Of a stretch of DNA of 64,000 nt, positions 52,434 through 62,023 are shown in pieces. This DNA is from Myotis daubentonii (taxonomy: Eukaryota > Chordata > Mammalia > Chiroptera > Vespertilionidae), in contig NC_081841.1 in assembly GCF_963259705.1 (NCBI RefSeq), positions 120,041,033-120,105,032 on the forward strand, in the 5' to 3' direction. How positions within the stretch are numbered: position 1 is the first letter of the stretch; every line of letters starts with the position of its first letter. Both the position numbers and the translations under genes were made by a program. A model generated the notes under the pieces. That model did no database searches. It worked only from the letters and a program-made list of their open reading frames with translations, and was not told where the DNA came from.

Positions 52434-55400
52434 ATTTTCTGAGTTGACAGCTCCCTCTTTTTGCAGGAAACATTTTAATTCCTTCCTTATTCTATGGAGA
52501 TTTAGCTTCATTTGCCTTCCTGCAGCATTCATCCCTGTGGGGAGGCCCTTGCAACATGAGTTACACTGCCTAATTTGCTCCCAGGACATTTGAGAGGACA
52601 GTGCTGCTTTTCCTAAAACCTTTCAGAACCAGCAAGAAAGCTGTCTCTCCACCCTGCCCAGCCTCCCTGGTTTTATTGAGGTGTACATGAGGGAAGAGAT
52701 GGGAAGGAAATTTCTTCCTAGCTCCTTCTAAAGTCAGGATTCAAAGCAAGGCTACTTGCTTGCTGAAGTGCATGTCCACAAAATTTTAAAGAACTGGATT
52801 TGATTAAAAGCACAAACCCATTGCCAAACCAAATGCCAGTGAGTTTTGAATAGCCTGCTCTTCTCCCAGTGCAGAAAATTGAGGGTTGACTTCATTTGCA
52901 TTCTTACATTTTTCTCCTTTGAATTCAAAGGTATAATTGCTCTCTAACTATGCAAATATGGCTGATTTTGACTTGTCCAAAAATAATAAATCAGTCCTTG
53001 AACAGCTTTTGGAGAAACTGAGGAGATCAACAGCATTTGTTTGACTCCCATGACTAAGTCTCCTCAGGTAAAACAAAGTAAGAACATTATGCAATTATTT
53101 AGATGAAATTCAGGACCTTTGGGACAGCCAATCAGAATTCAGGCAAAACTGGATTTGGGGCCCTAACATTTGCAGATAATTGTGCAACCCTCAGCTGTGT
53201 AAGCTGGTCCTAAGAGAGCTTCCACCTTCAATTGGCCCCCTTTTTCTTTTCCCATTTCACTGTGTGCCTCTTGACTAGTAATAAAATGAATAAATCAAAC
53301 AAACACTGCTTTGGCTCTTGTGAGATATGCTAACAGGAAAAAATATGAAAACTATAAAATACCAAACTAAAGGTGTCTTCCCCAGCCTCATTTCTCATTT
53401 AAAAAAAAAAGAGAGAGAGACTCATTCAGCAAACATGAGCTTCAAAACTAAGGCTCAGCCCAGATGTTATTAAGTATAAATATTTATAAGACCCATAAAG
53501 ATCCTGGCTAAGCTCAATTTCGCCTTAATGCAGCAAATGTTTCAAATTCGGCTCTTTCACTGTTTGAAGCCTTTAGAAGGCAGGATACAGTAGAAGACGC
53601 ATTACTGTTGGTGAGAGAAGGGGAGTTTCTCTTTTATGTTTTATGACCAGTTTTTCATTGCGGGGTATTGCTTTTCTCAGAAATCACTTCTCAAGGCCTG
53701 TCTTTTCCAAGAAGCCAGAAGAGAGAATGCTTGCTGTATCTGTGAATTCAAGGGGCGCTGGGTAAAGCATACACATGGCAAAAAGTGCATCCTCAATGCA
53801 CACAAATGGAGGAAGGGCAGGATCCCTTTGTTCTTTGCCCACTTCACTTATCATGAAACATATAGCAAGATCCTAAAAGCCTCAATGTAGTCATTCATTA
53901 AATGGCTGTGCGACTATTTTAGTAAGTGAAGCCCATTTAGCTCGTGATTTTAAAACTTTTATTTAGTTAACTAGTGTGTGCTTTTCCAAAAAGTAACTTT
54001 CAGTCAGGTAAACAACCACATTGGTAACTGACTTTTAGAGGCATAAGTGAAAAAAACCATGGGTATACAGCTGTAATTTTATGATGAAATAATTCAAACT
54101 GCATGATAGTTTGGGCTCTGAATTAAGAGTTTGGCCCTTCAGGTTCTTGAACAGGGCTTGATATAGGAAATCATATTATTTTTAACCTATTCATTTTATG
54201 GTAAGAAAAATCATCTTCCCACATGTCTTGCCCACCTAGGAGCCATGTAATGCCTTGCTTTCTAAAATCCCTTTGGTTAAACACATCACATTAAGTTAAC
54301 ACATAACGACCTGCTGGATAAACTATAAAAATGTTTATGACTTAATAGGATGATTCATCTGTGTACAGGGAAGAAAAGAACCTACCCTTAGGATAAGTCC
54401 TAATCTGTGAAATCATTCTTGCTTCTTTGGGAAAGTCCTGATGCTCTTTCAGAGCCAGTTGGCCTGGGCCTATATCTGGACCCACTCTCCCCACTCTTGT
54501 GGTAAGAGAATCTTCCTGTTCCTAAGAGTTCAGAAATGGGGCCTGTGGCTCTTCCTCAGCACTGGGCTTTGCTGGTTTCGCAACAAGGTCTCCAAGCATG
54601 TCCACACCAGCCCCATCCAATTTCCTACCCATCCTCACTGCTCAGCACTTTTGGGCTACTGAACCTGTCAGATAATGTTGACCCCAGGAGCATTGATTTC
54701 CTCAGTGAAGGTCTTCATCTGCTGGGCACATCTGGCAAGTGCTCCATGGCACTTACCTGCATTCCTGATTAATGTAGATGTAAAGATTTTATCAAGGCTC
54801 CGGGCAGCCAGACTTCAAGATGTAATCACAAAATCAATCCACAAAGACTAACTGGACATAGACTCACTAAGAAAACATCTCGCAATGTCAGGCACTTAAT
54901 TCAGGCACTCTGGCTTTCCTGCCCCCGCCCCCCATTGATTCTCTTCTTTCCTTAAGAGGTGATGCTGCTCCTCTGGGCGGACCCACCCTTCCTCTGGAGA
55001 CCACCCAGAATTTGGAGCCTTGCAGTGTGGGAGATTACCACCAGTGGGCATCCGTGCATCATCCTACTCCCTGGGGAATGGGCCTCAAACCAGCAAGATC
55101 CCTCCTGTAGCCCCAGTGAACTTAAAGAGGCAGGTAACTAGGCCTGTAGCATCTGACTGGCTGTATTTTGTTTGTTCAGCTCCATGATTCCTCTCTTAGC
55201 TTCAGGAACCCTCTGATTATCAGAGACTCCTCTCCTTTCCTCTTTTCTATCCCACTTTGTGCACCTTAGTGCATGGTAGAGTGGAGGATTGTCTGGCCCT
55301 AGGCATTCAGTCTGCTGCTCTGGCCTGAGCATCTGGGAATACCTGCCAGGTTGCCTTGCTTGACATAGATGTTTCCTACTGGAAATTCAAAGACTTCGGA

Positions 55401-55854
55401 AATAGAGATTATTAAAAATGTAAGCACCTTGTGAAAAGTAGCACAGATCAGAGATTATCAATTTACTGACACTTGATAATGCTGAGTTGAGTCTGTGCAG
55501 CCATTGTCTGGCCTTGATTGGTGAAGCTGCTGTGATTCCATAACATTATTATTTAATTTCACAAATATTTGCCAGCCATTGTGCTGAGAATATACTTGTC
55601 TGCTCTAGTAATTTACAGACTAGTGAGGGAAGAAAATAAAGTCAAAAGGCCATTATAAAACAGGGTATTTGAGCTAAGGGTGAAGCACTTCCAAAATAAG
55701 ATATTGTCTGACTCAGTCCCCGAGGAGGGGGTCACCTAGTGGCATCTGAGTAGCTCTGGGCCACAGGCATCAACAGCAGCTCTAGTGCCTAAGGACCTGG
55801 CTGAAGAGAAAAAATTATGTTCCCCTGGAACAAACAAGGCTCTACAGAACCTCA
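52434..55854. other. Longest stretch without recognised repeats; no gene seen
   Basis: About 3.4 kb of ordinary-looking unique DNA. Frames do not exceed 84 codons, and none carries a domain or codon pattern I would defend. Could hold regulatory DNA, but sequence alone gives no sign. Confidence 0.4.
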
Positions 55855-55915
55855 GACATTTATTCATTGGTTACCATTTATCAAGCACCTATTATGTGTC
55901 AGGCAACAAAACCAA
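55855..55915 (-). repeat. L2-like LINE fragment, antisense
   Basis: ACATTTATTCATTGGTTACC followed by ATCAAGCACCTATTATGTGTC resembles the reversed L2 3' end. Confidence 0.45.
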
Positions 55916-56448
55916 TCTAAAATAAGCCTTTCTGGGGCATCATTCTTTTACTAGTAGCCCGGTGCATGAAATTCGTGCACTGGGGCGGGGGGGGGGGGCC
56001 TCAGTCTGGCCTTCACCCTCTCCAATCTGAGACCCCTCAGATTGTCCAACTACCTGTTTGTGCCCACACTTTTAACAGATAACAGCTCCATTGTTGTTTC
56101 TTTCTTATGCTTAAAACCATTGGAATTAGTAGATATTCAAAGTGTGTATACATTTCGGGGGGACACCCTGTATATCTCTAGTCAGTGGTGAAAGAAACCA
56201 ACAGCAGATTTGGAACCCCCAGACAGGGAACCTCGCTCACTCCCCACATGTCTCCCCACATCACTTTCCACCTTCGTGGGCAGCAGGAAAATCAACGTTT
56301 TCTCTCATTAATTCGGAAAAGCACGTCCTGTCACCCGCTGCCTGGCAGGAGTGCGCTAGGCCCCAAGCAAGCGAGGCTCAGTCAGGGCAGCCTTCGCTCA
56401 TGGGTGCTGGCACCCAAAGTGCACATTCCTCCTCTACAGTCGCCCCAA

Positions 56449-57300
56449 CTATCCCCCTGTTTCACTGAGAGGACGGAATTCCTCTCTGCCTCTGGGTTCT
56501 TGATCTTGAACACTGACCGAAGGCACCTCAGCGAGGGCCCACCAGGTGTGTTTGTCTGCACATGCTCCCGCCTCAGCACCTGCATTAACCTCCCAGAGGT
56601 GATCTTGTAGCTGCACTGTCCTCCATGGGAACAGGGCATCACCACTCCGCCTTCTTACTGTCATCTCACAGGCGCCCACCCTCAGCACCCAGAACACCCA
56701 GACACTCTCCAAAGGACGTGAGCGCATCAGAGGGGATGTGTGCACATCCTGTGGGGGTGTTAGGCATGCTGGGTTGATGTAAGTGTGGTGGAGAGGCGGG
56801 GGGGGGGGGGGGAACTTGTGCACCCCTTGGTTTGCAACTGTTGCAGGCGCGGGAGGGTGACAGTGTGCTGCGGGATTTTCCAACGCCAGGGGGGGATGTG
56901 TACACCGGAGGCCTCTGGCTTTGCAGATCTGCAAACCTCCGTGGTGCGGCCAGGAGGATGTCAGTCTGGCCCGCCACAGTGGCTGTCCCTGCGATCCTGC
57001 ACCTTCTGGGCCAGGAGGCAGATCTTGCGCAGCCACTCCTGGGTGCTGATGGCCTGCAGGCGCTACTTCAGCTCAGCCTGCAGGCTCCACTTGGTGTACT
57101 CACAGCTGTCACCACCGCCATGTGGGGAGTACAGGCGGCCCTCCGCCGGCCTGCCTCCCCTGTCCAGAGGCTCTCTGCGCTGCTCACCTGCCCAGAGTGA
57201 CTGGGGCTGAGCAGAAGCCAGGCGTCCTGCCCTGCCCAACCCCACCGATCCACCCTGTGCGAGCTGCCCCCCCGCTGGGAAGGGTCACGGATCCAGTCCC
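56449..57300 (-). other. GC-rich, possibly captured genic sequence in Helitron
   Basis: High GC and CpG content unlike surrounding DNA. On the minus strand, 57003-57105 reads CEYTKWSLQAELK-stop-RLQAISTQEWLRKI followed by CLLAQK, an amphipathic, exon-like segment with one TAG. It is bounded by GACAG upstream and AAG|GTGCAG downstream, like an acceptor and donor. Another segment near 56500 reads SVFKIKNPEAERNSV. The 195-aa minus frame across 56449-57036 is not itself convincing. I do not recognise the source gene. Confidence 0.4.
56793..56812 (+). repeat. Poly-G run
   Basis: Roughly 18 consecutive G (after GGC). Prone to assembly and sequencing error, so frames across it are unreliable. Confidence 0.9.
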
Positions 57301-57364
57301 GGACTGCAGACAGCCTTGCCCACTGCGTGCCTTCAGTATGCAAATTAGCCGCCATCTTGTTGCT

Positions 57365-57665
57365 TCAGGGTGGGGGTCCCGCTTGGGTGCCTGGCCAGCC
57401 TGGATGAGGGGATGATGGCTGTTTGCAGCTGGTCACACCCCCTTCAGGGTGGGGGTCCCCACTGAGGTGCCTGGCCAGCCTGGATGAGGGGATGATGGCT
57501 GTTTGCAGCTGGTAACACCACCTTCAGGGTGGGGGTCCCCACTGGGGTGCCTGGCCAGCCTGGATGAGGGTATGATAGCTGTTTGCAGCTGTTCACGCAC
57601 CCTTCAGGGTGGAGGTCCCCAGTGGGGTGCCTGGCCAGTCTGGGTGAGTGGCTGAGGGCCATTTT
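57365..57665. repeat. Four ~79-bp tandem units in Helitron
   Basis: TTCAGGGTGGGGGTCC starts near 57365, 57443, 57523 and 57603. Each continues GGTGCCTGGCCAGCCTGG and ATGATGGCTGTTTGCAGCTG. The same unit occurs in the Helitrons at 13433 and 31852. Confidence 0.88.
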
Positions 57666-58134
57666 CAGGCTGGCGGGCGACTGAAGCTCCCAACCTCTCC
57701 TTTTTTTCTTTTATTTTTTTATTCTGGGATTTATTTACCTTCTATGGCTGTCACTGGAGCTGAGAGCTGGCTTTAGCTCTGAGGCTTGGCTTCAGCTCTG
57801 AGACCTCAGCTGCTGAAAGCAGGTATTTGAGTTTGTTCTATAATTGAAACACTGTTGCGGTCCTGCTGGCTGAAAGCAGGTTTCTGGGGATTGTTTAACT
57901 TCTATAATTGCAACATTGTTTCGTAGATTGCAGCTCAGAGGCCGGCAGCGGCAGGCGGGGAACCTTGGCTTCCTCCATCACTAGAGCAAGCAATCCTCCT
58001 TTTTGCTTCAGCTGCCTGGCTGCCTGCCGCCATCTTGGTTGGCAGTTAATTTGCATATCTTGCTGATTAGCCAATGGGAAGAGTGTTGGGGTTATGGTCA
58101 ATTTACATGTTTCTCTTTTATAAGATAGGATTTC

Positions 58135-59215
58135 CTCTCAATTTTATTTTTTAATGCTTTCACGTGTTACAGCTTAGTGGTAAGATGATCACAGTGTTCC
58201 CTTCAATATTTCCTGTACCAAACTAGCACCATACATACTTATTGCAACACTGTTAACTGCATTCCCTATGCTTTACTTTAGATCCCCGTGACTATTTTGA
58301 AACTATCAACTTGTACTTTTTTTTTTCAGCTTGTACTTCTTAATCTTTCATTTCTTTCAACTAGTCTCCCAAGCCTTCTCCCTTCTGATAACCACCAGTT
58401 CGCTCTCTGTGTCTATGAGTCTGTTTCAATTTTATTTGTTCAGTTTTTTGTTCTTTAGATTCCACATATAAGTGAAATCATATGTGATTTGTCTTTCTCT
58501 GACTTATTTCATTGAGCATAATACCCTCTCCATTCATGCTGTAACAAATGGTAAGATTTCTTTGTTTTTCATGGCTGAGTTTGGCTATTGTAAATAATGC
58601 TGCAATGAAAATAGGGATATGTATATTCTTTCAAATTGGTGTTTAGAGCTTCTTTGGATAAACTTACAGAAGTGGAACCACTGGGTTATAAGGCAGATTC
58701 ATTTTTAATTTTTTGAGGAAACTCCATATTGTTTTCCATAGTGGCTGGACCAATCTGCATTCCCACCTACAGTGCATGAGGTTTCCCTTTTCTTTACAAA
58801 CTCTTGATTTATTAATAATAACCATTCTGAGAAGTATGAATTGTTACCTCATTGTGATTTTAATTTGCATCTCTGACAATCAGTGACTTTGAGCATCTTT
58901 TCATAGTCTGTTGACTTTCTACATGTCCTTTTTGGAGAAGTGTCTATTCAGGTCTTTTGTCCATTTTTTAAAACTGGATTGTTTGTTTTTTTTCTGTTGA
59001 GTAGTATGAGTTCTTTATAAAGTTCGGACATTAACCCCTTATGTGATGTGTCATTGGTGAATAAGTTTTTCCATTTAATTAAGTGGCCTATTCATTTTGT
59101 TGATGGCTTCCTTTGCTGTGCAAAAACTTTTTAGTTTGATGTAGTCCTATTTGTTTATTTTTTGTTTGTTTCTCTTGTCTGAGAAGATATAGCAGAAAAA
59201 ATATTGCTAAGAGAA
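58135..59215 (-). mobile_element. L1 fragment (3' UTR and ORF2 end), antisense
   Basis: From the 3' UTR side (CACGTGTTACAGCTTAGTGG, GCAACACTGTTAACTGCATTC) through ORF2 (ATGCTGCAATGAAAATAGGG, TTTGAGGAAACTCCATATTG, GGCTTCCTTTGCTGTGCAAAA) to about 59215 (ATTGCTAAGAGAAATGTC). Old and diverged. It begins directly after the composite Helitron. Confidence 0.85.
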
Positions 59216-60327
59216 ATGTCAGAGATTCTGCTGTGGGGCAGCGATCCTTATCACAGAGAGAGGCTGCTTACGTGGTAGTACCCACATTAGGCACCAAAAT
59301 CTTGACTCTGATAGTCAAGTAGGATCCGACTGTGGAGACGAAACCTCTTTAAAGAGTGTCTTTGTTTACCTCTGGTCTTTATTAAGGTGCCAACAAGATT
59401 GGTTTGAAATAACTGACTCCCACTTTGGACTGAGAAGTAAATGCCTGTCATTTACTATGGAAGTTTTTCCACGTTCTCATTCTTCCTCACAAAGAAGCCC
59501 CAGCGAGTGTGATCAGAATGACTCTCCTATCTGCAGCAGAGATGCGTCTTCTTCAGCTGTGGCCCAGCATCCTGTTCTTCCTGTCTGAATTCAAGCCATT
59601 GGCTATCTTATTGGATTGTCTCTGCTCAAGCTGGCATCTCTGACATGAGTCCCTGTTACTTTAGCCAGAATGAATTCCATCCACAAGTGTAGTGTTCTAA
59701 GAAATAAGAGTTTTTAAATGTTTTCTATAACTTTACTTTTATTTCAAGCTCCTGTTCTACCTGATGGTCAGAAACATATTTCCTATTTTTTCTGGGTTTC
59801 TTCTCCCCATTTTCCCCAGGGTGGTGCTGAAGTTCCATTAGCTTGATTAGCATTGAAGCAGGAGGTTGGAGGGGATTCAGTTCTTGAGTCATCTGTCCAC
59901 CACATCCTGTCTGAGGCTCTGCTGAGCCTGTCCATATAGCCCCTCAGGTGCAAAGTTCTCTTTGCTGGACAGAGTCATAGAAGTAAGTTCTTCCTCTTTC
60001 TCTCATGGGGCCCAGCCTCACCTGCAAACCCTCTTGGGGGGGTGGGTCTTGAATTCCTAGGATTCTAATCAGGAAAACTATCAGGGCCTCCTCTCAGGCA
60101 GCCATCCTGGGACTCCACTCCCAGTATTGGAAAGAATTATTTTTAAAAGGCTAGACGGGAAAATCCTTTTCCATTCCTGAGGTTTTCCCCTTAGAGGAAT
60201 TCCCTGTAGCTTCAGGTTTGCTTTAGAAGCAGGAAACAACACCCTTAATGAGTTTAGGCTTTGGAAGACCAAGGTGGGAAGCAGCTCTCCTTTTTGTCTT
60301 CTAAATTTAAAAAATCAACAACACAGT
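59216..60327. other. Unassigned DNA, possibly an LTR relic
   Basis: No gene supported. GC composition and CTCT-rich phrases suggest an old repeat, but I cannot name one. Confidence 0.3.
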
Positions 60328-60334
60328 CATTTTT

Positions 60335-60907
60335 TTTTGTTAACTTTATTTCCATTTTTTGTTTAAGAGCCTGTGGAAGACAGTGTAAGGTGCATCAGTG
60401 GTCATTTCCATCCATTCAGCAGCCTGAGAAGTGGGTCCTGCAGGCCTGTCAGTCAGCAGGGGCAGGCTGTGTCTCCAGGCCTCAGCGGTGAATTGCTGAC
60501 TAAACAGTGCCTTCAGACTGGCCTATGTCCTTGGGTTGAGTAGCAGTAATCTTGGGAGCTGGCACAATCCATTCCCCAGAAATTCTTCCTCAGACACAGC
60601 CTTTTAAGCAGGAGCCTGCTCTTTCTTTTCAATCTCATTAGGATTTCTGTAGAAGCAGAGATCAGGCATGACCTGCCATGGGTGTTTACAAGCCATGATG
60701 CCATGCCTGTGCAGAACTTCCCAAATTAGCATCCACCACTTCAGATCCACTGAGTGAGCCCGCTTGTTGATGCAAGGGGTGGCAATGTCCACATAATATG
60801 GAGGAGAGTCTGTGTAACATAGGCAGTGGTAGGCAGGTTAACATGAGAGCCTCGGTGAGAGACTTGTGATGAGTTCTGGGATCAGTAACCATCAGAAGTC
60901 ATGGGGA
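60335..60907 (-). pseudogene. RPSA: RPSA (40S ribosomal protein SA / laminin receptor) retropseudogene, 5'-truncated
   Basis: Minus-strand fragments match the C-terminal half of RPSA in order: VTDPRTHHKSLTEA (near 60890), VDIATP-like [20 protein letters not shown] with W/E VLHRHG (60790-60700), EHPWEVMPDL-like [20 protein letters not shown] (60690-60630), and KAVSEEEFLGNG (60605-60570). The acidic C-terminal tail and a short 3' UTR with AATAAAG follow, ending in an A-run at about 60335 (T-run on plus). Intronless, with several frameshifts and stops, so it is a dead processed copy covering roughly the last 60% of the protein. Confidence 0.88.
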
Positions 60908-61793
60908 AGAGCCCAGAAATAAACCCATGCTTACACAGTTAGTTAGTTTACAACAAAGTAGGCAAGAACATACAGTGGGGAAAAGACAATCTCTTTAATA
61001 AATGGTGTTGGGAAAACTAGACAGATGCATGCAAAAAAAAAAAATGAAACTCTACCACTTTCTTACACCATATACAAACATAAACTCAAAATGGACTAAA
61101 GGTTTAAATGTGATACCTAAAATACATAAAACTCCTGGAAGAAAACATAGGCAGTAAACTCTTTGACATCGGTCTTAGAAACATTGGCAAGGGAAACAAA
61201 AGCAAAAATAAGCAAGATATTCTAGCTTACATCAAACTATAAAGCTTTTGCACATGTAAGGAAACCATCAACAAAATAAAAGGCAGCCTGCTGAATGGAA
61301 GAAGATATTTACAAATGATATATCCAATAATGGGTTAGCATCCTTACTTTGTAAAGAACTCAACCAATTTAACATTAAAACAAACAAATGAACAACAACA
61401 ATAAAAACTCAAAATAGGCAGAGGACATCAATAGACATTTTCCCAAAGAAAACATACAGATAGCCAACAGATACATGAAAAAATACTCAACAACACTAAT
61501 TATCAGGGAAATGCAAATAAGAACCACAATGGATATCACTTCACACATGTCAGAATGGCTATCATTTAAAAATCAACAAATAACAAGTGTGGTGAGGATG
61601 TGGAGAAAGAGAACCCTCATGTACTATTGGAGGGAATGCAAATTGGGGCAGCCAGTATTGAATACAGTGTGGAAGTTCCTCAAAAATTAAAATACAATTC
61701 AGCAATTCCACTTCTGTGTATTATCTGAAGGAAATCAAAACACTAACTCAAAAATATGTGTGCACTCGATGTTCATTACAGCATTATTCATAA
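60908..61793 (+). mobile_element. L1 fragment (ORF2 3' region), interrupted on the right
   Basis: CCCAGAAATAAACCCATGC, TCTCTTTAATAAATGGTGTTGG, TAAAGCTTTTGCACATGTAAGG, AACTCAACCAATTTAACATT, ATCACTTCACACATGTCAGAATGG and GAGGATGTGGAGAAAG appear in ORF2 order, with stops. The right end is cut by a Helitron at TTCATAA|CTAG; the remaining 3' part lies outside the window. Confidence 0.9.
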
Positions 61794-62023
61794 CTAGAGG
61801 CCCGGTGCACTAAATTCGTGCGGTGGTGGTGGTGGGGGGGGGTTGTGTCCCTCAGCCCAGCCTGCACCCTTTCCAATCTGGAACCCCTCAAGGGATATCC
61901 AACTGCCCATTTAGTAAGACATCCCTCTCACAATCCAGGACTGATGGCTCCCAACCACTCGCCTTCCTACCTGCCTAATTGCCCCTAACCGCTTCTGCCT
62001 GCCAGCCTGATCACCCCCTAACC
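61794..62023 (-). mobile_element. HeliBat-type Helitron 3' portion, interrupted by a hAT element
   Basis: CTAGAGGCCCGGTGCACTAAATTCGTGCGG is the 3' terminus with hairpin in reverse orientation. It continues GTCCCTCAGCCCAGCCTGCA and CCAACCACTCGCC... to CCCTAACC, where the hAT terminus begins. The 5' portion must lie beyond the window. Confidence 0.88.

Larger units (their letters stand above)
55951..58130 (-). mobile_element. Composite HeliBat-type Helitron, reverse orientation
   Basis: The left end CTAGTAGCCCGGTGCATGAA with hairpin AATTCGTGCACTGG is the 3' terminus; the right end ATAAGATAGGA is the 5' terminus. After about 110 bp of Helitron 3' sequence (parallel to that at 61794), it departs into 1.1 kb of GC-rich sequence (56180-57330), then returns to Helitron sequence with ~80-bp repeats. 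It could be one element with captured host DNA or several nested ones; no second pair of complete ends is visible. Confidence 0.65.

Noticed and set aside
56150..56180. GGGGGGACACCCTGTATA as a mariner-type terminus
   Set aside because: Single short match with no inverted partner or TA duplication visible.
56449..57036. 195-codon minus-strand frame as a gene
   Set aside because: Proline-rich stretch crosses the poly-G run; the best exon-like segment nearby is in a different position and frame, so the long frame is probably accidental.
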